Origin: Desulfovibrio sp.
Lineage (GTDB): Bacteria > Desulfobacterota > Desulfovibrionia > Desulfovibrionales > Desulfovibrionaceae
NCBI RefSeq assembly: GCF_019424165.1
Contig: NZ_JAHZAA010000007.1
Coordinates: 25,692 to 89,691, forward strand
Direction of reading: 5' to 3'
DNA length: 64,000 nt
Position 1 is the stretch's first letter, and each line of letters starts with the position of its first letter. The notes under the pieces are model-generated. The model searched no databases. It saw only the letters and a list, made by a program, of their open reading frames with translations, and was not told the origin of the DNA. Shown piece by piece: positions 57,115 through 64,000 of this stretch. Position numbers and translations under genes: made by a program.

Positions 57115-58092
57115 ATGGGAAAATGTCTGAAACTGTGCGCGTTGATGATGGGCTGCGTGTTGGCCTTTGGTTGCGCCGCCAAAAAAAGTCCACAGGAAGA
57201 CAGCATTGACAGCCTGCGCGCCGAGCGGTTCCGACGCTCCTATGAGGCGGCTTTTGATTCCAATCAGCAAGTGGCCGGCCAGCAGCTCCTGCGCAAGGCC
57301 AGGTCAGCCATCGGCACCCCCTATGTGCGCGGCGGAACTACCCCGGACGGTTTTGACTGTTCGGGTTTTGTATGCTGGACGTATAAAAGCGTCGGTGTAC
57401 AGTTGCCCCGCACTGCGCGTGAACAGTCTGTCATCGGGCAGCGCATCACCAAGGTGGAAGACATGCGCGCCGGAGATATCGTGGCCTTCCGCCACCCCCG
57501 GCGGGGCTACCACACAGGCATCTATGTGGGCGACGGCAAGTTTATCCACAGCCCGCGCAAACGAACCAAGGTGCGCATCAATTCGCTGGACGACCCCTAC
57601 TTCAAAACCACATTTCTCAGCGCGCGCCGCGTCAAGGTTGAAGGTGGCGAAACGCTGACGGCCCAGGCCGAAAGCCGCCTCAGTGATTTTACTGAAGAAA
57701 AGGTCGTGCGCGAACTGGCCCGCGACAAGAAAAAACCGGCAAAAAGCCGGGCCGCCGCCACACGCGACAGCAAGCGCACAAATACGCGTGAGAAAAAACG
57801 GGATACCACCATACAGGTCGCCAGCAACGACAGAAAGGGCGCCGCCACGGCCCGCGCCACAGAAGCCAAAAGCAGCAAAAATACCAAGCAGACCGCGCAG
57901 ACCGTCAAAGCGTCAGCTAAAGCTACTGGCAAAACTCAGAACAAATCACAGGACAAGGCCGGGGCAACGGCCAAAAAGCCTGACAACAAAAAAACCGAAG
58001 CCAAAAAGTCCGCACCCGCCAAAAGCCCGTCAGCCAAAACTGACGCCGGGAACAAAAAGAATCCGGGCAAGGACAAAAACAACAAATCCTGA
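57115..58092 (+). CDS. NlpC/P60 family lipoprotein with Lys-rich tail
   Basis: A 325-residue cell-wall hydrolase-like lipoprotein. The lipobox is LAFGC (Cys near residue 20). The NlpC/P60 domain (about 62-175) has the catalytic Cys82 in DGFDCSGFVCW, the His in RRGYHTGIYVGDG and a third polar position after FIHSP, giving a papain-like triad. Residues from about 195 on are a low-complexity Lys/Ala/Thr/Ser tail, which probably binds anionic wall polymers. It cleaves peptide stems of peptidoglycan. GGAG lies just upstream of the ATG. Confidence 0.9.
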   Translation: MGKCLKLCALMMGCVLAFGCAAKKSPQEDSIDSLRAERFRRSYEAAFDSNQQVAGQQLLRKARSAIGTPYVRGGTTPDGFDCSGFVCWTYKSVGVQLPRTAREQSVIGQRITKVEDMRAGDIVAFRHPRRGYHTGIYVGDGKFIHSPRKRTKVRINSLDDPYFKTTFLSARRVKVEGGETLTAQAESRLSDFTEEKVVRELARDKKKPAKSRAAATRDSKRTNTREKKRDTTIQVASNDRKGAATARATEAKSSKNTKQTAQTVKASAKATGKTQNKSQDKAGATAKKPDNKKTEAKKSAPAKSPSAKTDAGNKKNPGKDKNNKS

Positions 58093-58435
58093 CGCTATCA
58101 ACAACAGCCGGCAACAACTGACAGCAGCCCGACGCCTGCCGGTCAACGCCGGATGACAGCCGGACAAAACCGGGCAGTGACGGACGCTCGTGCCAACCGT
58201 GCAACCGCATGGCTTCACGCCGCAAACCTGCTACCCGCCACTGGCGTGTAAAGCGAAAACTGCGGCATCCAGGCACGCGGCGCACACCGCCGAACCGGAG
58301 CAGACCTGAAACAGACCGAGCACCTGATGCCCCGGGGCGGGGCAAACGCAGCCATGCTGTTCCGGTTCAGGCATAATTGCCGCCCTGTGTCAGTAAAAAG
58401 ACCGCCCGGCGCGGCACACATACTTCTGAAGTCCC
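58093..58435. other. Intergenic region before gluQ
   Basis: About 340 bases with no convincing gene, hairpin or repeat. Confidence 0.5.
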
Positions 58436-59410
58436 ATGCAGCATTCATCGCTCCCTTGCGGCAGGCTGGCCCCAAGCCCCACCGGGCATATGCACCTGGG
58501 CAACGCCTGGGCCTTTTTGCTGGCCTGGCTTGCCGCTCGCTCACATGGCGGGCAGGTGCTGCTGCGCCTTGAGGACATCGACCCGCAGCGCTCCCGGCCG
58601 GACTATGCCGCAGCCCTGCTGGAAGATCTGCGCTGGCTCGGCCTTGACTGGGATTATGGGCCGGATGTGGGCGGCCCCGGCGGCCCATATGTGCAAAGCC
58701 AACGCGGCAAGATATACGATACGGCGCTGGCGCGGCTTGCACAGGCCGGACTGACCTATCCCTGTTTTTGCACACGCAAGGAACTGCGCCAGCTTGCCGC
58801 CGCGCCGCATATGGACGACGCAGGCGCCCCCTATCCCGGAACCTGCCGGCATCTGAATGAAGAGCAGATTCAGGCCATGCTGCGCTCGGGCCGCAAAGCC
58901 TGCGTGCGCCTGCGCTGCCCAAAGGCGCCCATACACTTTGCCGATGCCGTCATGGGGCCACAGAACTTTCTTCTTTCCCGGTGCGGGGGCGACTTTGCCC
59001 TGCGCCGCTCCGATGGCGTTGTGGCCTACCAACTGGCTGTAGCCGTGGACGACGCCCTTATGGGAGTCACTCAGGTGGTGCGAGGCCGAGACATTCTGCC
59101 CTCGACCCCGCGCCAGATTGCTCTTCTCGAACTCTTGGGCTATGGTGCGCCTTCCTATGCCCATGTGCCCCTGCTTCTGGATGCAGAGGGAGAGCGCCTG
59201 GCAAAGCGCCACAACAGCCTGTCCCTGCGTAGCCTGCGGGAACAGGGGGTTGACCCGCGCCGCATCACAGGTTTGCTGGGTCACCTGGCTGGTCTTACTT
59301 TTTCCGCCGCAAGCGCAAGCCCGGCGGAACTTATGCCCGCTTTTGACTGGAGCCGCCTGCCACGACAGGATGTGCGCCTTGAATACAGTCACCTGCGCGG
59401 GCTGCTGTGA
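58436..59410 (+). CDS. gluQ: Glutamyl-Q tRNA(Asp) synthetase
   Basis: A 324-residue truncated glutamyl-tRNA synthetase paralogue that glutamylates queuosine in tRNA(Asp). GRLAPSPTGHMHLGNA is the HIGH motif region, LRLEDIDPQRSRP the substrate strand, and CFCTRKEL with the later YPGTCR holds the zinc cysteines. LAKRHNSLSL replaces KMSKS. No anticodon-binding domain is present, as expected for the family. The start has no obvious ribosome site. Confidence 0.93.
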   Translation: MQHSSLPCGRLAPSPTGHMHLGNAWAFLLAWLAARSHGGQVLLRLEDIDPQRSRPDYAAALLEDLRWLGLDWDYGPDVGGPGGPYVQSQRGKIYDTALARLAQAGLTYPCFCTRKELRQLAAAPHMDDAGAPYPGTCRHLNEEQIQAMLRSGRKACVRLRCPKAPIHFADAVMGPQNFLLSRCGGDFALRRSDGVVAYQLAVAVDDALMGVTQVVRGRDILPSTPRQIALLELLGYGAPSYAHVPLLLDAEGERLAKRHNSLSLRSLREQGVDPRRITGLLGHLAGLTFSAASASPAELMPAFDWSRLPRQDVRLEYSHLRGLL

Positions 59411-59526
59411 CAAAACCGGCACGGGTGAAACGCGCAACCGGACGGCCCCCGCAAGGGCAGGCCAAAAATCGCGCGCCCGGTCTCTTTTTAACGACAGCAT
59501 ATCTCACAGTCTCATGGGGGAAGCGC

Positions 59527-59907
59527 ATGACTTCGCAAAATCTGGATCAAGCCTTTCTGGACGAAATTTTTCCTGCTACCCGCGCAGACGAGTTTTTTGA
59601 CGCCCTTTTTGGCGGTGCGGAAGAAGGGGCCTACGACATCTGTCTTGTATGCCGCGAGGCAACACCCGGGACAGTCCGCCTGGCCTTTGAACTGCGGCAG
59701 CGGCCCGGCAAATGCCTGGTCTGCAATCTGACCTATGGTCTGCCGCAGGTTTTCCAGCGTCATCCCATCCTTAACGTGGCGGGCGTTGCCCGTGACGTGG
59801 CCCAACGCCTGGGCTGGCCTGTGGAAAACCTCAAATGGAAGCTGGGTCATACCGAAGAAGTGAGCAATGAGGTACACGCCATTCCCCTGACCCTGGAAAA
59901 GGCGTAA
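59527..59907 (+). CDS. Conserved hypothetical protein
   Basis: A 127-residue soluble protein with a GGGG box seven bases before ATG 59527. YDICLVCREATPGTVRLAF and GKCLVCNLTYGLP contain two CxxC-like pairs, so metal binding is possible. No family recognised. The longer frame starting in gluQ is rejected because of the ribosome site. Confidence 0.75.
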   Translation: MTSQNLDQAFLDEIFPATRADEFFDALFGGAEEGAYDICLVCREATPGTVRLAFELRQRPGKCLVCNLTYGLPQVFQRHPILNVAGVARDVAQRLGWPVENLKWKLGHTEEVSNEVHAIPLTLEKA

Positions 59908-59962
59908 GGCTCAGGCAAAGCGCCTTGACAGCCCCGCGCTTTTTTGGCAATAGAATCCGGTC

Positions 59963-60003
59963 GCCAGCTTGGCTCACCTAGTAGGGCGCTGATCCGTAAT
60001 AGA
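59963..60003 (+). pseudogene. tRNA 5'-half remnant 1
   Basis: GCCAGCTTGGCTCACCTAGT and GGGCGCTGATCCGTAAT follow the acceptor, D-arm and anticodon-loop layout of tRNA-Thr at 60194, but no matching 3' half is present. It is a decayed or truncated tRNA copy. Confidence 0.6.
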
Positions 60004-60078
60004 CCAGCTTGTCAACTGGCGGGAGAGAAAAAGTCACTGCAAAGGTGACGAAAAAAAAGACATACAAAAAAGATAGTT

Positions 60079-60125
60079 GCCAGCTTAGCTCACTTGGTAG
60101 AGCAGCTGATTCGTAAGAAGTAGCA
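60079..60125 (+). pseudogene. tRNA-Thr 5'-half remnant 2
   Basis: GCCAGCTTAGCTCACTTGGT then AGAGCAGCTGATTCGTAA match tRNA-Thr up to the anticodon loop. After that the anticodon stem partner and T arm are lost. Confidence 0.65.
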
Positions 60126-60193
60126 ACTCAGATTTTTGGGTTTTAGATGAAAATTGGGGATTTTTCCCCAAAAGCGTTGATACTCAACGCAAT

Positions 60194-60269
60194 GCCGCCT
60201 TGGCTCAATTGGCAGAGCATCTGATTCGTAATCAGAGGATTGCCGGTTCAATTCCGGCAGGCGGCTCCA
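60194..60269 (+). tRNA. tRNA-Thr (anticodon CGT)
   Basis: A complete 76-nt cloverleaf: acceptor GCCGCC/GGCGGC, D arm, anticodon stem TCTGA/TCAGA around TTCGTAA with CGT, T arm GCCGG-TTCAATT-CCGGC, discriminator T and encoded CCA (60267-60269). It borders the plasmid-like island on its right, so it is a candidate attachment site. Confidence 0.95.
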
Positions 60270-60275
60270 CTTTCC

Positions 60276-60317
60276 GGGGTTTTTCGTGTCCAAAAAGCAC
60301 GAGAAACCCCGCTTCCT
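60276..60317 (+). terminator. Terminator after tRNA-Thr
   Basis: GGGGTTTTTCGTG and CACGAGAAACCCC form a 13-bp stem with one G-U pair, followed by GCTTCCTTTTTTT. Confidence 0.8.
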
Positions 60318-60331
60318 TTTTTTCGGGTTCA

Positions 60332-60387
60332 TCCTACCCTTATCCTACCCTGGAGCGTAACGGGGTATCCTACCCTCTTCCTACCCT
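60332..60387 (+). repeat. Iteron-like TCCTACCCT repeats
   Basis: Four exact copies of TCCTACCCT start at 60332, 60343, 60368 and 60379, i.e. two pairs with 11-base periodicity. They lie directly before the RepA-like gene, where plasmid initiators bind iterons. Confidence 0.6.
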
Positions 60388-60412
60388 CCGGGTAAGGCAA
60401 CCGGAGGCGTCA

Positions 60413-61198
60413 ATGATGCCCTCCGGTAATCGTTGCGGCCATGATCCGAAGCATCCAAACCTTTCCCCGGTCAAACCCATCAGGAAAGGAAAAGGAGGAT
60501 TGCCGCGTATACTCTCGCTGGCCGCAGAACGGGCAAAGGCTTGGTACTACCATCCTAGAAAATGCAAATTGCTCCAATCGCACCAGCACAGAAAAACCCG
60601 TTCCGAGCGCCGGGAGGCTTGCCAGATTGTCATTGAGACAATCCTATCACACCTTGACCTTGCTTCCCTCTGCCTCGGTACGCCGACCCTGGAGAATGGT
60701 TTCATCGACATAGACATGCGAACCATCGTCCGTGATTCCGGCATCAGCCAGCGCCGTTGTGAGCGGGCTATCGCCTTGCTCAAAGAAGCGGGCTTTATGA
60801 ACGTGCAGCAGCCCCGTGCCATCAACGACCAGGGCAACTATGTGGGACTCCGGGCAATTCGCGTTGTGGCCACGCTCTTTTTTGAATTTTTGAACCTTGG
60901 GCCGATGCTCCAGAGAGAAAGAGCCAGAGCCAGCAGCAGGCTACAGCGCAAGGCCATGAGAGCTAACCGCAAAGTAGCGGACTTCATGCGCCGAATAACC
61001 AAAGGGCTTCGCAATGCCTTCACATTCAAGCCCCAACGCTCACGCGCAGATCAGGAAAAGCGCGAGGAAGCGGCGCTACGCTGGAACAGGGCTTGCGCGA
61101 AATACATGATTGCCAATCTTGCTCCAGACGAGTGCCGACGACGAACAAACGCGGAACTCGGATTGCCCGCCGACTACAGCCCCGGCAGATACGCATAG
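60413..61198 (+). CDS. IncFII-type RepA replication initiator homologue
   Basis: A 261-residue basic protein resembling the RepA initiators of IncFII plasmids. The central TIVRDSGISQRRCERAIALL segment is the winged-helix region, followed by LKEAGFMNVQQPRAINDQGN and a long Arg/Lys-rich helical part. GGAGG lies five bases before ATG 60413. Four iteron-like repeats lie just upstream. In the chromosome it indicates an integrated plasmid or plasmid-like element. The frame extends upstream into the tRNA, but that part is rejected. Confidence 0.75.
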   Translation: MMPSGNRCGHDPKHPNLSPVKPIRKGKGGLPRILSLAAERAKAWYYHPRKCKLLQSHQHRKTRSERREACQIVIETILSHLDLASLCLGTPTLENGFIDIDMRTIVRDSGISQRRCERAIALLKEAGFMNVQQPRAINDQGNYVGLRAIRVVATLFFEFLNLGPMLQRERARASSRLQRKAMRANRKVADFMRRITKGLRNAFTFKPQRSRADQEKREEAALRWNRACAKYMIANLAPDECRRRTNAELGLPADYSPGRYA

Positions 61199-61600
61199 CA
61201 GAGCTTGCACGTCTGGCCGCATGGGGTTTTTCTGGATTTTGGGCCTTTCCCGGCCCTGCCTACCCCTCCAAGTTCGACTTTCCCGGCCTGAATTTCTCCA
61301 TGAAGGGGATTTTCCGCTCGGTATGCCATGACCGGAAAAAATAGGTGTCGCATGGTTAGTCCGTAGGTGTCGCGCATAAAACCAAAAGACAAAAAAAATT
61401 AAGAAAAAAGGAAGGAAGCCAATTTTATTAAGACTGTTCCGCCTTGCCCATTTCTTATTACGGCGAATCAGCCATAATTAAAGAGGGCTACAGCCAGGGA
61501 GAGAAAGACACGCGCCTTCGGCGCGGCCAATGAGTAAGGGAAGTGCGTTTTCCCCTACGGGCAACTTTGCAAACCAGCCGGAATAGCGTACATTTCCACA
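61199..61600. other. Intergenic region in island
   Basis: About 400 bases, AT-richer than the backbone, with two copies of TAGGTGTCGC near 61344 and 61366 and A-rich runs at 61380-61430. No gene seen. Confidence 0.5.
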
Positions 61601-62740
61601 ATGCCAAAACAATCCATCATAATCACCAGAGATCTCACCGACCTTGTTCAGCAAGTACGGGAAATCATACTTTCTGCCCGTGCGGTTGCCGCCCGAAGTG
61701 TTGATACCGTTCAAATCGCCATGAATTTTACCGTAGGTCAACGTATTGTCGAACATGAGCAGGGAGGAGACAAGCGGGCTGCCTACGGCAAACAGGTGAT
61801 GGAGCACTTGGCGCAGTCAATGACTGCCGAATTTGGGCGAGGTTTTTCCAAAAGAAACCTGGAGCTTATGCGCCAATTCTACCTTATGTATGCGCCACGC
61901 TTGGAGAATTTGCCAAACGGCCTCGTGCCGTTCCCGCAAATTGCGCAGATCGTGTCTGCGCAATCCATTCAGGAAAATAGCGGCAAGATTGCGCAGACAT
62001 TGTCTGCGCAATTGCCAATTTTGCCCTTAATTAGCTGGTCTCATTATGTTTTTCTTATGGGCATCGCCAACCCGGAAGAACGGATGTTCTATGAAATAGA
62101 AGCTGCCCGCCATAGCTGGAATTTGCGCACGCTCAAGCGTCAGGTGGAATCCTGCCTGTATGAAAGGCTCGCTCTTAGCCGGGACAAGGAAGGGGTGGAG
62201 CGTCTGGCCAGCGAGGGCGACTTGCCGCAGACCCCGCGCCAGTTGATCAAAGATCCACTGGTGCTGGAATTCCTCGGCCTGGAGGAAAAAGCCCATTACT
62301 CCGAACATGACCTGGAAAGCGCCATTATTGATCGGCTTGAATCCTTCCTGCTGGAACTCGGCAAGGGGTTTCTTTTTGAAGCCCGGCAAAAACGCTTTTC
62401 TTTCGGCGCTGATCACTTTTATGTCGATCTGGTCTTTTTCAATCGCCTGTTGCGCTGCTATGTGCTGATAGACTTGAAAATCGGGAAGCTGGCCCATCAG
62501 GACTTGGGCCAGATGCAGATGTATGTGAACTACTTTGATCGCCATGTGAAATTGCCGGAAGAAAATCCGACAGTTGGGATTCTCCTTTGTAAGCTCAAAA
62601 ATGACGCCCTGGTGGAGCTAACACTGCCGGAAGATGCCAACATTTACGCTTCGCAGTATCAGTTATATTTGCCATCCAAGGAAGAGTTGCAGCAAAAACT
62701 GCGTGATTGGAGTGAAGAAAACCAATCAGAAGATAGGTAG
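61601..62740 (+). CDS. DUF1016 (YhcG) PDDEXK nuclease-domain protein
   Basis: A 379-residue protein of the YhcG/DUF1016 family. An N-terminal helical domain (about 1-200, RQFYLMYAPRLENLP and ISWSHYVFLMGI) is followed by a C-terminal PDDEXK-like nuclease fold (about 220-360): FLFEARQKRFSFGADHFYVD supplies the catalytic Asp and CYVLIDLKIGKLAHQDLGQM the D-x-K pair. Members are common on mobile elements and in defence-linked loci. The ribosome site is weak. A 12-bp DNA repeat (ATTGTCTGCGCAAT-like) makes the AQIVSAQ/AQTLSAQ protein repeat. Confidence 0.85.
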   Translation: MPKQSIIITRDLTDLVQQVREIILSARAVAARSVDTVQIAMNFTVGQRIVEHEQGGDKRAAYGKQVMEHLAQSMTAEFGRGFSKRNLELMRQFYLMYAPRLENLPNGLVPFPQIAQIVSAQSIQENSGKIAQTLSAQLPILPLISWSHYVFLMGIANPEERMFYEIEAARHSWNLRTLKRQVESCLYERLALSRDKEGVERLASEGDLPQTPRQLIKDPLVLEFLGLEEKAHYSEHDLESAIIDRLESFLLELGKGFLFEARQKRFSFGADHFYVDLVFFNRLLRCYVLIDLKIGKLAHQDLGQMQMYVNYFDRHVKLPEENPTVGILLCKLKNDALVELTLPEDANIYASQYQLYLPSKEELQQKLRDWSEENQSEDR

Positions 62741-62780
62741 ATATTGGATTTCAGTCTGATCGGCTATAATTGGGCCGCAT

Positions 62781-64000
62781 TTAGTTTAAGATAATAATTT
62801 CATCATCGTTAAACCAGCCATTTCCAGACAGCCCTGCCTTTAATCCCGCCGGATTATCAGTATAGGCTACGACTGCCAAGCTTTTCTCTGCGCGACTACA
62901 GATGACATAGAATAGGCGACGTGTTCTATCTATCCCCGTTTCTTTTCCTTCTCTCTCGTTATTGATGTCGGTCGTAGTTTTACTTTTTATCCCGAACAAT
63001 TTGTCGTAGGAAAATAAAAAACCTCGCATTTCAGAGTCATCAATTATGGCCATTACTCTTGGAAACTCCAAGCCTTTCACTCCTTGATGCGTGAAAAATG
63101 GAGATTGGCCGTTGATATATGCAGCATAATTCTGTATTTGCGAAAATTTTGTGTTTAGAAAATTGTCCAAACAGTCTATTTTATCGACCGATGGCTCTTC
63201 AGTATTATCTATTTCATCCTCAAATGCATTGACGACAGCTTGTTCAATAGGTGTTCTCATTAAAATCGGTTTATACCCGTTGGGAATTTTGAATACGCCA
63301 CCCTCATAAACTATTTTTAAGAGTTCTCCAAAATTTATATCTGGCTTAGCATCATATGCTGTGCATAATTTTTCTATGTTGGTTTTCGCTGTTTCCAAAA
63401 TATCTTTAGATCTAGTCTTATTTTCGAACATATAGCGTTTCTGAAATAGTCGTGACATTTTTTTTACGACATTGGCCAATGCGAACTTATCACCATTTTT
63501 ATGCGCTTCCAGTATCGGCAAAATGACCTCGGAGAATATCCGAATTTCAGGTAACGTGCCGTCTAAAAGTCCGAGCCGGAATTCATCGGATGGATATAGG
63601 GCGCTAAACATCTCGCCAAATCCCATCCGGTTTGCAGCCATGTGGTGTTCAAGAATCAAGGAAACAACGGATTCGCGCTTATCCCAATCACCATCACCCG
63701 TTATCGCCGCCATTTGTTGCATAACAAGCGCTTCGGCTGCTTGTTTGTCCTTGCTGGATTGGATAGCAAAAAGCCTAACGATCCCACCGTTCTTATCCTG
63801 TCGTTCCTGTTGTTTTTGGGAATCGACATCGGAGCGGATTTTATTTATCAATTCAATGATCCGCGTTGGTGAGCGGTGGTTCATTTTCTTGGCTGGCCTT
63901 GCCCAATCCGCAGGCAATTCAATTCCTAGGTCAGCTTTTCCGTCGCCATAGATGCGTTGCATAGTGTCGCCAAGCAGCCCAAGCGAAAATTCATTTTTAT
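62781..64000 (-). CDS. UvrD-like helicase, partial (5' end outside window)
   Basis: The last 406 residues of a superfamily 1 DNA helicase. The window edge cuts the gene, so the start is not seen. GDTMQRIYG near 63950 is UvrD motif III; QSPFFTHQGVKGLEFPRVMA is motif V, and GIDRTRRLFYVICSRAEKSLAVVAY is motif VI. Lower GC than the backbone. It converges on the DUF1016 gene. UvrD-like helicases pair with OLD-type nucleases in Gabija defence; whether such a partner lies beyond the window is unknown, and the length differs from GajB. Confidence 0.85.
   Translation of the reverse strand, partial: KNEFSLGLLGDTMQRIYGDGKADLGIELPADWARPAKKMNHRSPTRIIELINKIRSDVDSQKQQERQDKNGGIVRLFAIQSSKDKQAAEALVMQQMAAITGDGDWDKRESVVSLILEHHMAANRMGFGEMFSALYPSDEFRLGLLDGTLPEIRIFSEVILPILEAHKNGDKFALANVVKKMSRLFQKRYMFENKTRSKDILETAKTNIEKLCTAYDAKPDINFGELLKIVYEGGVFKIPNGYKPILMRTPIEQAVVNAFEDEIDNTEEPSVDKIDCLDNFLNTKFSQIQNYAAYINGQSPFFTHQGVKGLEFPRVMAIIDDSEMRGFLFSYDKLFGIKSKTTTDINNEREGKETGIDRTRRLFYVICSRAEKSLAVVAYTDNPAGLKAGLSGNGWFNDDEIIILN

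Noticed and set aside
60200..60412. RepA frame extended upstream into tRNA-Thr
   Set aside because: It would start inside the tRNA and translate the terminator and iterons; ATG 60413 has a good GGAGG box.
62781..64000. Gabija GajB
   Set aside because: Only the helicase C-terminus is visible, no GajA is seen and the tail seems too long; kept as a UvrD-like helicase.

Overview
The window reads as a chromosomal segment of a sulfate-reducing deltaproteobacterium, most likely Desulfovibrio (inference from gene content). The pointers are a GC-rich backbone, a selenocysteine tRNA together with SelA, an AMP-forming acetyl-CoA synthetase, an iron-containing alcohol dehydrogenase, ModD, NikR, FolE2 and a FeoA/P-type-ATPase iron locus. 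Nothing in the sequence alone fixes the species.

Layout. 1-500: selC (tRNA-Sec) with promoter and terminator. 513-7524: a divergent pair. A PAS-like protein faces a GntR-regulated operon that encodes a small RRNFLRG protein, a polytopic membrane protein, a Tat-exported metallo-beta-lactamase-fold protein and a COG0523 GTPase with a large extra N-terminal domain; two TGGT-N3-ACCA operators lie between the two arms. 8148-11984: tatA, a DEAD-box RNA helicase and modD. 12100-18211 (minus strand): a MoxR ATPase/VWA-metallopeptidase/unknown operon and a 985-residue TPR protein with degenerate GGDEF-like regions. 18628-22156: an MBL hydrolase, a flavoprotein reductase, ComF and a DUF4198 exported protein. 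A very AT-rich stretch (22380-22760) precedes a Tim44-like protein and a thioesterase. 24405-36044: Fe-ADH, a zinc-finger protein, FolC, SelA, an M18 aminopeptidase, a HEAT-repeat protein, an Eis-like acetyltransferase, a PHP phosphoesterase, a Trm112-like protein, YfcE and Maf. 36045-38958: a long non-coding leader with two palindromes, then acs.

39097-43200 is the most interesting stretch. It holds FeoA, a small glycine-rich membrane protein, an unusual P1B-type ATPase with an N-terminal HMA-like domain, and two further HMA-like proteins. This architecture resembles the fez (ferrosome, iron-storage organelle) loci described in Desulfovibrio magneticus and other anaerobes; that assignment is an inference. 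After it come a GT9 glycosyltransferase and a WbaP-type sugar transferase, a complete polar amino-acid ABC transporter (46273-49231), a large GGDEF-GGDEF-EAL protein, IlvA, a methyltransferase, NikR-FolE2, an orphan rod-like flagellar protein, an NlpC/P60 lipoprotein and GluQ.

From about 59960 to the window end the character changes. Two decayed tRNA 5' halves precede an intact tRNA-Thr(CGT). Immediately behind it come 11-bp iteron-like repeats, an IncFII-type RepA homologue, a DUF1016/YhcG PDDEXK nuclease and a lower-GC UvrD-like helicase cut by the window edge. This looks like an integrated plasmid-like island at a tRNA attachment site.
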